This document shows, one piece after another, positions 55,486 to 63,079 of a stretch of 64,000 nt of DNA. Location: contig NZ_CP108067.1 of NCBI RefSeq assembly GCF_036178145.1, positions 3,472,001-3,536,000 on the forward strand, given 5' to 3'. Under the pieces are notes generated by a model. It worked only from the letters and a program-made list of their open reading frames with translations, searched no databases and was not told the DNA's origin. Positions within the stretch are counted from its first letter, which is position 1. Each line of letters opens with the position of its first letter. The translations under genes were made by a program, and so were the position numbers. The stretch comes from Streptomyces sp. NBC_00273. GTDB lineage: Bacteria > Actinomycetota > Actinomycetes > Streptomycetales > Streptomycetaceae.

Positions 55486-56472
55486 ATGCCCATCACCGTG
55501 GCCCGGTTCAATCTCGTCGACCCGAACGGCACCCCCGAGTCCCTCTCCGCCCGCTACAAGGCGGCGCTGGAGATGGCCCGGTACGCGGACGACCGCGGGA
55601 TCGACACCGTCCAGACCGAGGAGCACCACGGCACCGACAACAACTGGCTGCCCTCCCCCTTCGCCTTCGCGGGCGCGGTCTTCGGCGCGACCCGCCGGAT
55701 CGCGGTCACCGTCTCGGCGATCATCGGCCCGCTGTACGACCCGCTGAAGGTCGCCGAAGACATCGCCGTCCTCGACCTCCTGAGCGGCGGCCGCCTGGTG
55801 ACGGTCGCGGGGATCGGCTACCGGCCCGAGGAGTACGAGCAGCACGGCGTGGAGTGGGGCCGGCGCGGCAGGCTCCAGGACGAACTGCTGGAGACCCTGC
55901 TGAAGGCGTGGACCGGCGAGCCCTTCGAGTTCCGCGGCCGCACGGTACGGGTCACCCCGACGCCGTTCACCCGGCCCCACCCGCTGCTGCTGGTCGGCGG
56001 CAGCTCCGAGGCCGCGGCCCGCCGCGCCGCCCGGCTGGGGCTGCCCTTCTTCCCCAGCGCGCACCTGCCGGAGCTGGAGGCGTACTACACCGCACGGCTG
56101 GCGGAGTACGGCACGGAGGGCTTCTGCATGATGCCGGCGGCCGAGACCCCGCTGCTGCACGTCGCGGAGGACCCCGACCGGGTCTGGGCCGAGCACGGCG
56201 AGCGCTTCCTGCACGAGGCGGGCACGTACGCGTCCTGGCAGTCCAAGGACATCCGCAGCGCCGTACGGTCGACCGCGCGCTCGGTGGCGGAGCTCCGCGC
56301 GGAGGGCGTGTACCGCATCCTCACCCCGGACGAGGCGGTCGCGTACGGCCGGGCCGCGGGCGAGGCGGGGAACCTGGTCCTGCACCCGCTGTGCGGCGGG
56401 ATGCCGCTGGACGAGGGCTGGCGGAGCCTGCACCTGCTCTGCGAACAGGTACTGCCCCGGCTCAAGGACTGA
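55486..56472 (+). CDS. LLM-class flavin-dependent oxidoreductase
   Basis: A 328-residue luciferase-like TIM-barrel protein. Indicators are the N-terminal strand ITVARFNLVDPNG, QTEEHHGTDNNWLPSPFAFA, the AVTVSAIIGPLYDPLKVAED strand and the flavin-binding loop LLVGGSSEAAARRAARLGL. It probably uses FMN or F420. Substrate unknown; adjacency to a nucleobase-type permease might suggest a shared catabolic role but that is weak. ATG 55486 has GGGGGAC upstream. It converges with the glcP gene. Confidence 0.9.
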   Translation: MPITVARFNLVDPNGTPESLSARYKAALEMARYADDRGIDTVQTEEHHGTDNNWLPSPFAFAGAVFGATRRIAVTVSAIIGPLYDPLKVAEDIAVLDLLSGGRLVTVAGIGYRPEEYEQHGVEWGRRGRLQDELLETLLKAWTGEPFEFRGRTVRVTPTPFTRPHPLLLVGGSSEAAARRAARLGLPFFPSAHLPELEAYYTARLAEYGTEGFCMMPAAETPLLHVAEDPDRVWAEHGERFLHEAGTYASWQSKDIRSAVRSTARSVAELRAEGVYRILTPDEAVAYGRAAGEAGNLVLHPLCGGMPLDEGWRSLHLLCEQVLPRLKD

Positions 56473-56513
56473 GCCGGGGCAGCATCGAGGAGAAGGGGCG
56501 TTGGCGGGGGTGG

Positions 56514-57947
56514 TTACCCCATCTCCTCCAGCGCCTTGCCCTTGGTCTCCGGCACCCACTTGAGGATGAACGGGATCGAGAGCAGGGCGAAGCCGGTGTA
56601 GATCATGTACGCGCCGGACAGGTTCCAGTCCGAGAGCGTCGGGAAGCTGACGGTGATGACCCAGTTGGCGATCCACTGGGCGGCGGCGGCCACGCCGAGG
56701 GCCGCGGCCCGGATGCGGCCCGGGAACATCTCGCCGAGCAGCACCCAGACGACCACGCCCCAGGAGAGGGCGAAGAAGAGGACGAAGCAGTTGGCGGCGA
56801 TCAGGGCCACGATGCCCTGGGCGTGCGGCAGGGAGATGTCGTCGCCGACCCCGGACTTGAAGGAGAAGGCCCAGGCGGCCAGGCCCAGCGAGATCGACAT
56901 GCCGACGGAGCCGATGAGGGCGAGCGGCTTGCGGCCGATCCGGTCGACGAAGATCATCGCGATCACCGTGCCGATGATGTTCACGACCGAGGTCTCGAAG
57001 GAGTACAGGAACGAGGCGCTCGGGTCGATGCCGACCGACTGCCACAGCGAGGAGCTGTAGTAGAAGATCACGTTGATGCCGACCAGCTGCTGGAAGAGCG
57101 AGAGGCCGATACCGACCCAGACGATGGGCAGGAAGCCGAAGCGGCCTCCGAGCAGGTCCTTGAAGGTGGACTTGTGCTCGGAGCGCATCGCGTGCTCGAT
57201 CTCGGCGACCCGTTCGTCCAGGTCGATCTTCGAACCCTCGACCTCGGTCAGCACCTTCCTGGCCTCGTCGTTGCGGCCGACGGAGATCAGGAAGCGGGGG
57301 GACTCGGGGATGACGAAGGACATCAGCCCGTAGAGGGCGGCCGGGACGACCATGACGCCCAGCATCCACTGCCAGGCCTCCAGGCCCGCGATGTTGCCGC
57401 GCTGGTCCCCGTCGGCGAGGTTCAGGATGGCCCAGTTCACGAGCTGGGAGACGGCGATGCCGATGACGATGGCGGCCTGCTGGAAGGAGGCGAGGCGGCC
57501 TCGGTAGGCGGCCGGGGACACCTCGGCGATGTAGGCGGGGCCGATGACGGAGGCCATGCCGATGCCGATGCCGCCGATGACGCGCCACATGGCGAGGTCC
57601 CACAGCGCGAACGGAAGGGCCGAACCGAGGGCGCTCGCGGTGAAGAGGAGGGCGGCGATCTGCATGCAGCGGATTCGGCCGATCCGGTCAGCGATGCGGC
57701 CCGCGGTGGCGGCGCCGAACGCGCAGCCGATCAACGCGGCGGCGATCACCTGGGCGAGCGCCGCGGACCCGACGTCGAACCGTTCGCGGATGGCGACGAC
57801 GGCGCCGTTGATGACGGAACTGTCGTACCCGAAGAGGAAGCCGCCCATCGCCGCGGCCGCGGCGATGAAGATGACGTGGCCGAGGTGCTCGGGGTGCGGC
57901 GAGGATCCGCCGCCCGGTGCCGAGGCCCGCGATGTGCTGCTGGTCAA
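56514..57947 (-). CDS. glcP: Glucose permease, MFS sugar porter family (GlcP-like)
   Basis: A 477-residue twelve-helix sugar porter. Family motifs include GGFLFGYDSSVINGAV, AGRIADRIGRIRCMQ, the PESPRFL motif after helix 6, FQQLVGINVIFYYSS, DRIGRKPLALIG and the C-terminal VPETKGKALEE. It closely resembles the Streptomyces glucose permease GlcP, which lies next to smc in S. coelicolor. The start is assigned to TTG 57947: GGAG is about 7 nt upstream and the product begins TSSTSRASAPGGGSSPHPEH like GlcP. A -35/-10 pair lies about 90-115 bp upstream (58035-58062), so the leader is about 80 nt. Confidence 0.92.
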   Translation of the reverse strand: MTSSTSRASAPGGGSSPHPEHLGHVIFIAAAAAMGGFLFGYDSSVINGAVVAIRERFDVGSAALAQVIAAALIGCAFGAATAGRIADRIGRIRCMQIAALLFTASALGSALPFALWDLAMWRVIGGIGIGMASVIGPAYIAEVSPAAYRGRLASFQQAAIVIGIAVSQLVNWAILNLADGDQRGNIAGLEAWQWMLGVMVVPAALYGLMSFVIPESPRFLISVGRNDEARKVLTEVEGSKIDLDERVAEIEHAMRSEHKSTFKDLLGGRFGFLPIVWVGIGLSLFQQLVGINVIFYYSSSLWQSVGIDPSASFLYSFETSVVNIIGTVIAMIFVDRIGRKPLALIGSVGMSISLGLAAWAFSFKSGVGDDISLPHAQGIVALIAANCFVLFFALSWGVVVWVLLGEMFPGRIRAAALGVAAAAQWIANWVITVSFPTLSDWNLSGAYMIYTGFALLSIPFILKWVPETKGKALEEMG

Positions 57948-58034
57948 GGTGTGCTCCGTGGGGGTTTTGTCCGTCCTCACAGTGGCGCACAGTTCAAGAT
58001 CGGGCACCACTCGAAGGCGGGAGACAGCGGAGCG

Positions 58035-58081
58035 AGCCTATGCGTTCAGTTTCTGAAGTCAATACTTGGCGTGAAGTTCAC
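58035..58081 (-). promoter_or_regulatory. glcP promoter with upstream palindrome
   Basis: On the minus strand TTGACT (58057-58062) and TAGGCT (58035-58040) are separated by 16 nt, a good vegetative promoter. A GTGAA-n-TTCAC palindrome (58071-58081) lies 8 bp upstream of the -35, and TTGAA words repeat near 58103 and 58116. The patch is strikingly AT-rich. The palindrome is a candidate operator. Confidence 0.65.
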
Positions 58082-58130
58082 GTGTCCGGAAGATTGCCGA
58101 CATTGAATTCACTTCTTGAATCTATGGCGC

Positions 58131-61100
58131 TCAGCGGAGCCGTTGGCTGATGACCTTGGAGACCCCGTCCCCCTGCATCGAGACGCCGTAGAGCGCGTCC
58201 GCGACCTCCATCGTCCGCTTCTGGTGCGTGATGACGATCAGCTGCGAGCTCTCCTGCAGCTCCTCCATGATCCGGATGAGCCGCTGCAGATTGGTGTCGT
58301 CGAGCGCGGCCTCGACCTCGTCCATCACGTAGAACGGGCTGGGGCGCGCCTTGAAGATGGACACCAGCAGGGCCACGGCGGTCAGCGAGCGCTCGCCGCC
58401 CGAGAGCAGCGACAGCCGCTTGACCTTCTTGCCCGGCGGACGGGCCTCCACGTCGACGCCGGTGGTCAGCATGTTGTCGGGGTCGGTGAGGATCAGCCGG
58501 CCCTCGCCGCCGGGGAACAGGCGCGAGAACACCCCCTCGAACTCCCGGGCCGTATCCCGGTAGGCCTCGGTGAAGACCTGCTCGACGCGCTGGTCGACCT
58601 CCTTCACGACTTGAAGGAGATCGGCTCTCGTCTTACGGAGATCCTCCAGCTGCTCGCTGAGGAACTGGTGGCGCTCCTCCAGTGCCGCGAACTCCTCCAG
58701 CGCGAGCGGGTTGACCTTGCCGAGCTGCTGGTAGGCGCGCTCGGCGACCTTGAGCCGCTTCTCCTGCTGCGCCCGGACGAAGGGGCCTGGGCGGTTGCGC
58801 GGGTCCTGCGGATCCTCCGGCAGCACCTCGCCCTCGGCGGCCGGGGACGGGGGCACCGGCTGGTCGGGGCCGTACTCCGCGACCAGCCCGACAGCCGCCA
58901 TGCCGAACTCCTCCAGCGACTTGGCCTCCAGCGCCTCGATGCGCAGCCGCTGCTCGGCCCCGAGCACCTCGCCGCGGTGGACCGAGTCGGTGAGCTTGTC
59001 CAGCTCCCCCTTCAGTTCCCGGCCGCGGTTGCGCGCCTCGCCGAGCTCCCGCTCGGCGAGGCCCTTCGCCCGTTCGGCCGCCACCCGCTCCTCGTCGGCC
59101 CTGCCGAGCGACACCTCCACGTGCGCGAGGAGCTGCCGGGACCCGTCGGCCACCGCGCGGGCCACCTCCGCCTCGTGCCGCAGCCGGGCCCGGCGCCGCT
59201 CGGCGCGGGTCCGGGCCTCGCGTTCCGCACGGGCCGCGCGATCGAGTGAATCCGCCCGTCCGGCCAGCCCCTTGACCCGCTCCTCAAGGGTCCTCAGCTG
59301 CAGCCGGGCCTCCATCTCGGTCTGCCGGGCGTTGGCCCCGTCGGCCGCGAGCCGATCCCGCCGGGAGCCGTCCGGCTCCTCGTCCACCGGCATCTCCTCG
59401 GCGGTCGCGAGCCGCTCGGCGCACTCCTCCACCTCGGCCAGCGCCTGCTCCAGGGCGTCCTGGGCCCTGGCCGCGGCGGCGGCGCTGCGTTCGGCCTCGC
59501 CCGCGGCGCCCTTCGCCTGTCCGGCGAGCCGCCCGAGCTGCTGGGCGACCCCGGCCCGGGCCGCTTCCGCGGCGCGCCGCCGCTCGGCGAGCTCCTCGAC
59601 CAGGGCGGCCGCGTCCTCGCGGCGCGCCTGGGCGGCCGCCCGGGCCCCGGCGAGCTCCTCGCAGCGCACGCCCAGCCGGGCCAGCTCGCCCGCGGCCTCG
59701 TCGACGGCCGCCTGCACCTCGATCAGGCTGGGTGCCCCGGCTGAACCGCCGTGCGCGAGGTGCGCCCCGAGCACATCGCCGTCGAGGGTCACGGCCACCG
59801 CCTCGGGCCGCTCCGCGACCAACGCCTCGGCCTCGTCGAGGGTTCCGACCACGACGTGGTCCCGCAGCACCCACTCCACGGCCCGCCGCGCCTCCGCGTC
59901 CCCGCCGACCAGCCCGGCGGCGGGTACGGGGGCGCCAGCCGGTCCGCCGCCCGCCTGCTGCTGCTGCTGCTGCTGCGAAGTCGATGCCCATGCCGGGGCG
60001 GACGTACCCGCGTTCGCCGGCAGGTGCGGTGCGGGTGCGCGGGCGGGCAGATCTCCGTCCCGGGAGGGGGCCGGATGGGGGACCGCTCCCCCGGATCCGG
60101 CTCCCCCTGCCCCGGCCGCGGGGCCGGCCGCGCCCTGGCCCGGGAGGGCGGGTGCCATCGGGGCGATCAGCAGGGTGGCGCGGCCCGCGTCCGCCTCACG
60201 GAGGTGGCGGATCGCCTCCGCAGCCGCCCCCGGGGAAGCAACCGCAAGCGCGTCCGCGGCCGAGCCCAGTGCGGCGGCCACGGCGACCTCGTACCCGGGG
60301 GCCACCGACAGCCGCTGCGCCGCCGGTCCCAGCAGCCCGGCCAGCCGCTCCCGCGCCGCGAGCAGTGCGCCCGTACCGTCCTTGCGGCGCAGCCCCAGCG
60401 CCAGCGCGTCCCGGCGCGCCGAGACGGCCGCCCGCGAGCGCTCCGCCCCGGACAGGTCCTCCCGGGCGGCGGACAGTTCCGCCTCCGCCCGCGCCAGCCG
60501 TTCCCGCGCGCGCTCGTGGTCCGTATCGGCCGACGGGTCGTCGAGCCCGCCGACCTCCTCGGCCAGCGCCTCGTACTCCTCCTGCGCGGCGGCGGCCCGG
60601 GACTGCGCCGCGTCCCGCGCCGCGACGAGCCGGTCGATCTCGGCCTGCGCCGCGCCCGCACGGGAGCGGGCCGCGCCGAGCCGCCCGGTCAGCCGGGCCA
60701 GTCCCTCGCGCCGGTCGGCGATGGCCCGCGCGGCGTCCCGCAGTCGGCGTTCCTCCTCGGCCAGCGCCCGCTCCAGCTCCGCCCGGTGCTCGGACGTGTC
60801 CTCCAGCGCCCGCGAGGCGGCCTCCAGAGCCGCCGTCAGTTCCGCCTCCTGCTCGCGGATCCGTGCGGCCTCCCGTTCCAACTCCTCGGGATCGCGACCA
60901 CGCCGCTCCTCCTCGACCGGAGCCGAGGCGCTCTTGACCCGAGCGTCCGCCAAGGAGGCGGTCCCCCGGACGCGTTCGGCGAGCTGCGACAGCTCGTACC
61001 AGGTCTGCTGCGCCCGCTGCAGCCGCGGTACGAGTTCCCGTACCGCCTCCTCCAGCTCCGCCTCGCGCCGCACGGCGCCCGCGAGCTGGGCCTCGGCGGC

Positions 61101-61868
61101 CTCCTTGCGCTCCTTGAGCGCCGCCTCGTCCGCGATCTCCGCGTCGAGGGCGCGCCGCAGTACGACCAGGTCGTCGGCGAGCAGCCGCAGCCGCGCGTCG
61201 CGCAGGTCCGCCTGGATCACCGCCGCGCGCCGGGCGACCGCCGCCTGCCGTCCCAGGGGCTTGAGCTGGCGCCGCAGCTCGTCGCCCAGGTCCTGGACGC
61301 GCGCGAGATTGGCCTGCATCGCGTCCAGCTTCCGCAGCGCCTTCTCCTTGCGCTTGCGGTGCTTGAGCACGCCGGCCGCCTCCTCGATGAAGGCGCGGCG
61401 GCCCATGGGATCGGCGTGCAGTACGGAGTCCAGTTGGCCCTGTCCGACGATGACGTGCATCTCGCGGCCGATGCCGGAGTCGGAGAGCAGTTCCTGGATG
61501 TCGAGCAGGCGGCAGGTGTCGCCGTTGATCTGGTACTCGCTGCTGCCGCCGCGGAACATGATCCGGGTGATGGTGACTTCGGCGTAGTCGATGGGCAGCG
61601 CGCCGTCGGAGTTGTCGATGGTCAGGGACACCTCCGCCCGTCCGAGCGGCGGACGCCCGGTGGTCCCGGCGAAGATGACGTCTTCCATCTTCCCGCCGCG
61701 CAGGGACTTGGCCCCCTGTTCGCCCATGACCCAGGACAGTGCGTCCACCACATTGGACTTGCCGGAGCCGTTGGGGCCCACGACACAGGTGATTCCGGGC
61801 TCGAAGCGCAAGGTGGTGGCGGACGCGAAGGATTTGAAGCCACGCAGGGTCAGGGACTTGAGGTGCAC
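58131..61868 (-). CDS. smc: Chromosome segregation ATPase Smc
   Basis: A 1245-residue SMC protein that condenses and segregates chromosomes with ScpA/ScpB. Walker A is GPNGSGKSN (31-39), coiled coils run about 165-500 and 735-1030, the hinge lies between, the signature LSGGERSLTAVALL and Walker B PFYVMDEVEAALDD are near the C-terminus. It is roughly 50-60 residues longer than is usual, because of a low-complexity Gly/Ala/Pro insertion at about residues 571-655 in the hinge, including seven consecutive Gln (632-638). Start is GTG 61868 (HLKSLTLRGFKSFA). It is followed by glcP, the Streptomyces arrangement. Confidence 0.97.
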   Translation of the reverse strand: MHLKSLTLRGFKSFASATTLRFEPGITCVVGPNGSGKSNVVDALSWVMGEQGAKSLRGGKMEDVIFAGTTGRPPLGRAEVSLTIDNSDGALPIDYAEVTITRIMFRGGSSEYQINGDTCRLLDIQELLSDSGIGREMHVIVGQGQLDSVLHADPMGRRAFIEEAAGVLKHRKRKEKALRKLDAMQANLARVQDLGDELRRQLKPLGRQAAVARRAAVIQADLRDARLRLLADDLVVLRRALDAEIADEAALKERKEAAEAQLAGAVRREAELEEAVRELVPRLQRAQQTWYELSQLAERVRGTASLADARVKSASAPVEEERRGRDPEELEREAARIREQEAELTAALEAASRALEDTSEHRAELERALAEEERRLRDAARAIADRREGLARLTGRLGAARSRAGAAQAEIDRLVAARDAAQSRAAAAQEEYEALAEEVGGLDDPSADTDHERARERLARAEAELSAAREDLSGAERSRAAVSARRDALALGLRRKDGTGALLAARERLAGLLGPAAQRLSVAPGYEVAVAAALGSAADALAVASPGAAAEAIRHLREADAGRATLLIAPMAPALPGQGAAGPAAGAGGAGSGGAVPHPAPSRDGDLPARAPAPHLPANAGTSAPAWASTSQQQQQQQAGGGPAGAPVPAAGLVGGDAEARRAVEWVLRDHVVVGTLDEAEALVAERPEAVAVTLDGDVLGAHLAHGGSAGAPSLIEVQAAVDEAAGELARLGVRCEELAGARAAAQARREDAAALVEELAERRRAAEAARAGVAQQLGRLAGQAKGAAGEAERSAAAAARAQDALEQALAEVEECAERLATAEEMPVDEEPDGSRRDRLAADGANARQTEMEARLQLRTLEERVKGLAGRADSLDRAARAEREARTRAERRRARLRHEAEVARAVADGSRQLLAHVEVSLGRADEERVAAERAKGLAERELGEARNRGRELKGELDKLTDSVHRGEVLGAEQRLRIEALEAKSLEEFGMAAVGLVAEYGPDQPVPPSPAAEGEVLPEDPQDPRNRPGPFVRAQQEKRLKVAERAYQQLGKVNPLALEEFAALEERHQFLSEQLEDLRKTRADLLQVVKEVDQRVEQVFTEAYRDTAREFEGVFSRLFPGGEGRLILTDPDNMLTTGVDVEARPPGKKVKRLSLLSGGERSLTAVALLVSIFKARPSPFYVMDEVEAALDDTNLQRLIRIMEELQESSQLIVITHQKRTMEVADALYGVSMQGDGVSKVISQRLR
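59955..59975 (-). repeat. Seven-unit CAG triplet repeat in smc
   Basis: Seven CTG units on the plus strand (CAG on the coding strand) encode Gln632-Gln638 of Smc. It is a pure triplet microsatellite, in frame, within a Gly/Ala/Pro-rich insertion. Confidence 0.95.
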
Positions 61869-61979
61869 GCCGCCGGACTCTACCTTTCGCGTTCGGTTTC
61901 ACCCATGAAGGTGGTGGGCACAACTGACGCCAATGGGATCAGGCCCCCCACCTGGCCCTGTGGTCCGTGGGGCGGCGGT

Positions 61980-62034
61980 CGGGGAAAGAAGGCGGGGGAA
62001 GGGGCGGGGAAGAGCGCGAGGAAAGAAAGAAGGG
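61980..62034 (+). other. Polypurine tract upstream of smc
   Basis: About 55 nt of almost uninterrupted G and A on the plus strand (only four C), between the smc start and the small coiled-coil gene. On the minus strand its near part is the pyrimidine run that follows the terminator hairpin. Confidence 0.7.
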
Positions 62035-62051
62035 ACGCCGAAGCGTCCCTT
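62030..62051 (-). terminator. Intrinsic terminator of the small coiled-coil gene
   Basis: Arms AAGGGACG (62030-62037) and CGTCCCTT (62044-62051), 6-nt loop. On the minus strand it is followed by a CTTTCTTTCC pyrimidine-rich run. Confidence 0.85.
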
Positions 62052-62095
62052 GCAGATCATGCGGGGCTGGAGTCGAGCAACGAGTGAAGCGCGGG

Positions 62096-62314
62096 TCAGG
62101 TGAGCGCAGGCTCCGCCTGGGGTACGTCGATGTCGATGCTGCCGAGCAGCGAGTCTCCGTCGTGCTGAGCGGCGGCCGCGTTCAGCGCGTCATTTTCGGA
62201 CTGAATCCGTACGAGCTCGGACTCGAGGTCCTGGACGCGCTGCTGAAGCCGTCGCATCTCGGCGAGGAGTCGCGGGTCGGAACCGCCGACGTAACCGAGA
62301 AGCGCCTTTGCCAT
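62096..62314 (-). CDS. Small coiled-coil protein of unknown function
   Basis: A 72-residue protein, MAKALLGYVGGSDPRLLAEM followed by a heptad-rich helix (RRLQQRVQDLESELVRIQSE) that should form a short coiled coil, and an acidic tail. I recognise it as a type kept next to smc in streptomycetes but know no function. ATG 62314 has GGAGG at a 10-nt spacing. It ends in its own terminator, so it is not co-transcribed with smc. A role with Smc or in division is only a neighbourhood guess. Confidence 0.85.
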   Translation of the reverse strand: MAKALLGYVGGSDPRLLAEMRRLQQRVQDLESELVRIQSENDALNAAAAQHDGDSLLGSIDIDVPQAEPALT

Positions 62315-62662
62315 GATGGATGGTCCTCCACACTGAGTGACCGACCGAAGCGGTGTGGGTCGTGAGGGAATCGCACCCGCGGATGTCCGGCAGCGACTGA
62401 CAGTCACTGCGCTTACTACTGCCAACACTGCCAAACAGCTCAGGTGCGCGGGGCTTCCAGCGTCTCACCAAAAAGTTTGACGGTCAACACGATCACGCCC
62501 CGTATCGGCGGGCACCCCGGCCCCCGCAAGGGGCGTGGAGATCATCCTCACCTTCGAGCCTTCCACGGATCGTCCGCGTCGGCAACGCGTCGACGACGAA
62601 TGCGCAGTTCCGACCATGTGCGGACGATCAGAGATGTGATGAGTGCATGATCAGTCGATCGG
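62315..62662. other. Intergenic region, coiled-coil gene to acylphosphatase
   Basis: A 348-bp spacer between two minus-strand genes. It holds a short palindrome TTGACGGTCAA (62477-62487) beside an A-run, and a widely spaced perfect repeat GATCGTCCGC (62568-62577) with GCGGACGATC (62620-62629). The part near 62340-62430 shows several small stems but does not fold as a tRNA. I see no convincing gene. Confidence 0.5.
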
Positions 62663-62944
62663 TCATCGCATCCCGAATCCGTCGTAGCCACCGCGCGGTG
62701 TGCCCCAGATCTCTGTCACTCCGTCCACCCGGCCGGGCGTGTCGGAGGAGCGCAACCAGTCGAGCAGCCGGTGGCAATTCTCACGTTGACCTTCGGCGAC
62801 CACCTGCACTCGCCCGTCGTCGAGGTTGAGCGCGAAGCCGACGACCCCACCGATCTCCAAGGCGTTCTCCCTGGTGAACCAGCGGAAGCCCACTCCCTGC
62901 ACACGGCCGCGCACCCAGGCGGTCAGACGGACGTCTTCATTCAT
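62663..62944 (-). CDS. Acylphosphatase
   Basis: A 93-residue acylphosphatase, which hydrolyses acyl-phosphate bonds. The phosphate-binding loop with catalytic Arg is [12 protein letters not shown], and the catalytic Asn is in [14 protein letters not shown]. Length and fold are typical. ATG 62944 is the start. It lies between the Smc-linked coiled-coil gene and the divergent CAP-domain gene; an acylphosphatase gene near smc is common in actinomycetes. Confidence 0.95.
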   Translation of the reverse strand: MNEDVRLTAWVRGRVQGVGFRWFTRENALEIGGVVGFALNLDDGRVQVVAEGQRENCHRLLDWLRSSDTPGRVDGVTEIWGTPRGGYDGFGMR

Positions 62945-63079
62945 GCGTGAACGCTAACCGGGCGAGCACATTGGGACACATCGCCCCCCTGGCCCCATGG
63001 CGTACAGTCGCGCAGCAATGAACTCACCCATTTGGGTGGGTAAGGGATGATCTTCACCCGGCAAGGAAGGCACGCTCCG

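Noticed and set aside
53932..57603. An antisense open frame of more than 1200 codons over the permease, LLM and glcP genes
   Set aside because: It crosses three real genes on both strands and translates to Arg/Gly/His-rich sequence with no recognisable domain.
58750..61587. A very long open frame (about 945 codons) antisense to smc
   Set aside because: Its product is Ser/Arg/Ala-rich low-complexity sequence, as expected for the complement of high-GC coding DNA. The opposite strand encodes unmistakable Smc motifs.
62340..62430. tRNA-like sequence (GGGTGCGATTCCC on the minus strand)
   Set aside because: The T-arm resemblance does not extend: no acceptor stem, no proper anticodon arm and imperfect T-stem pairing.
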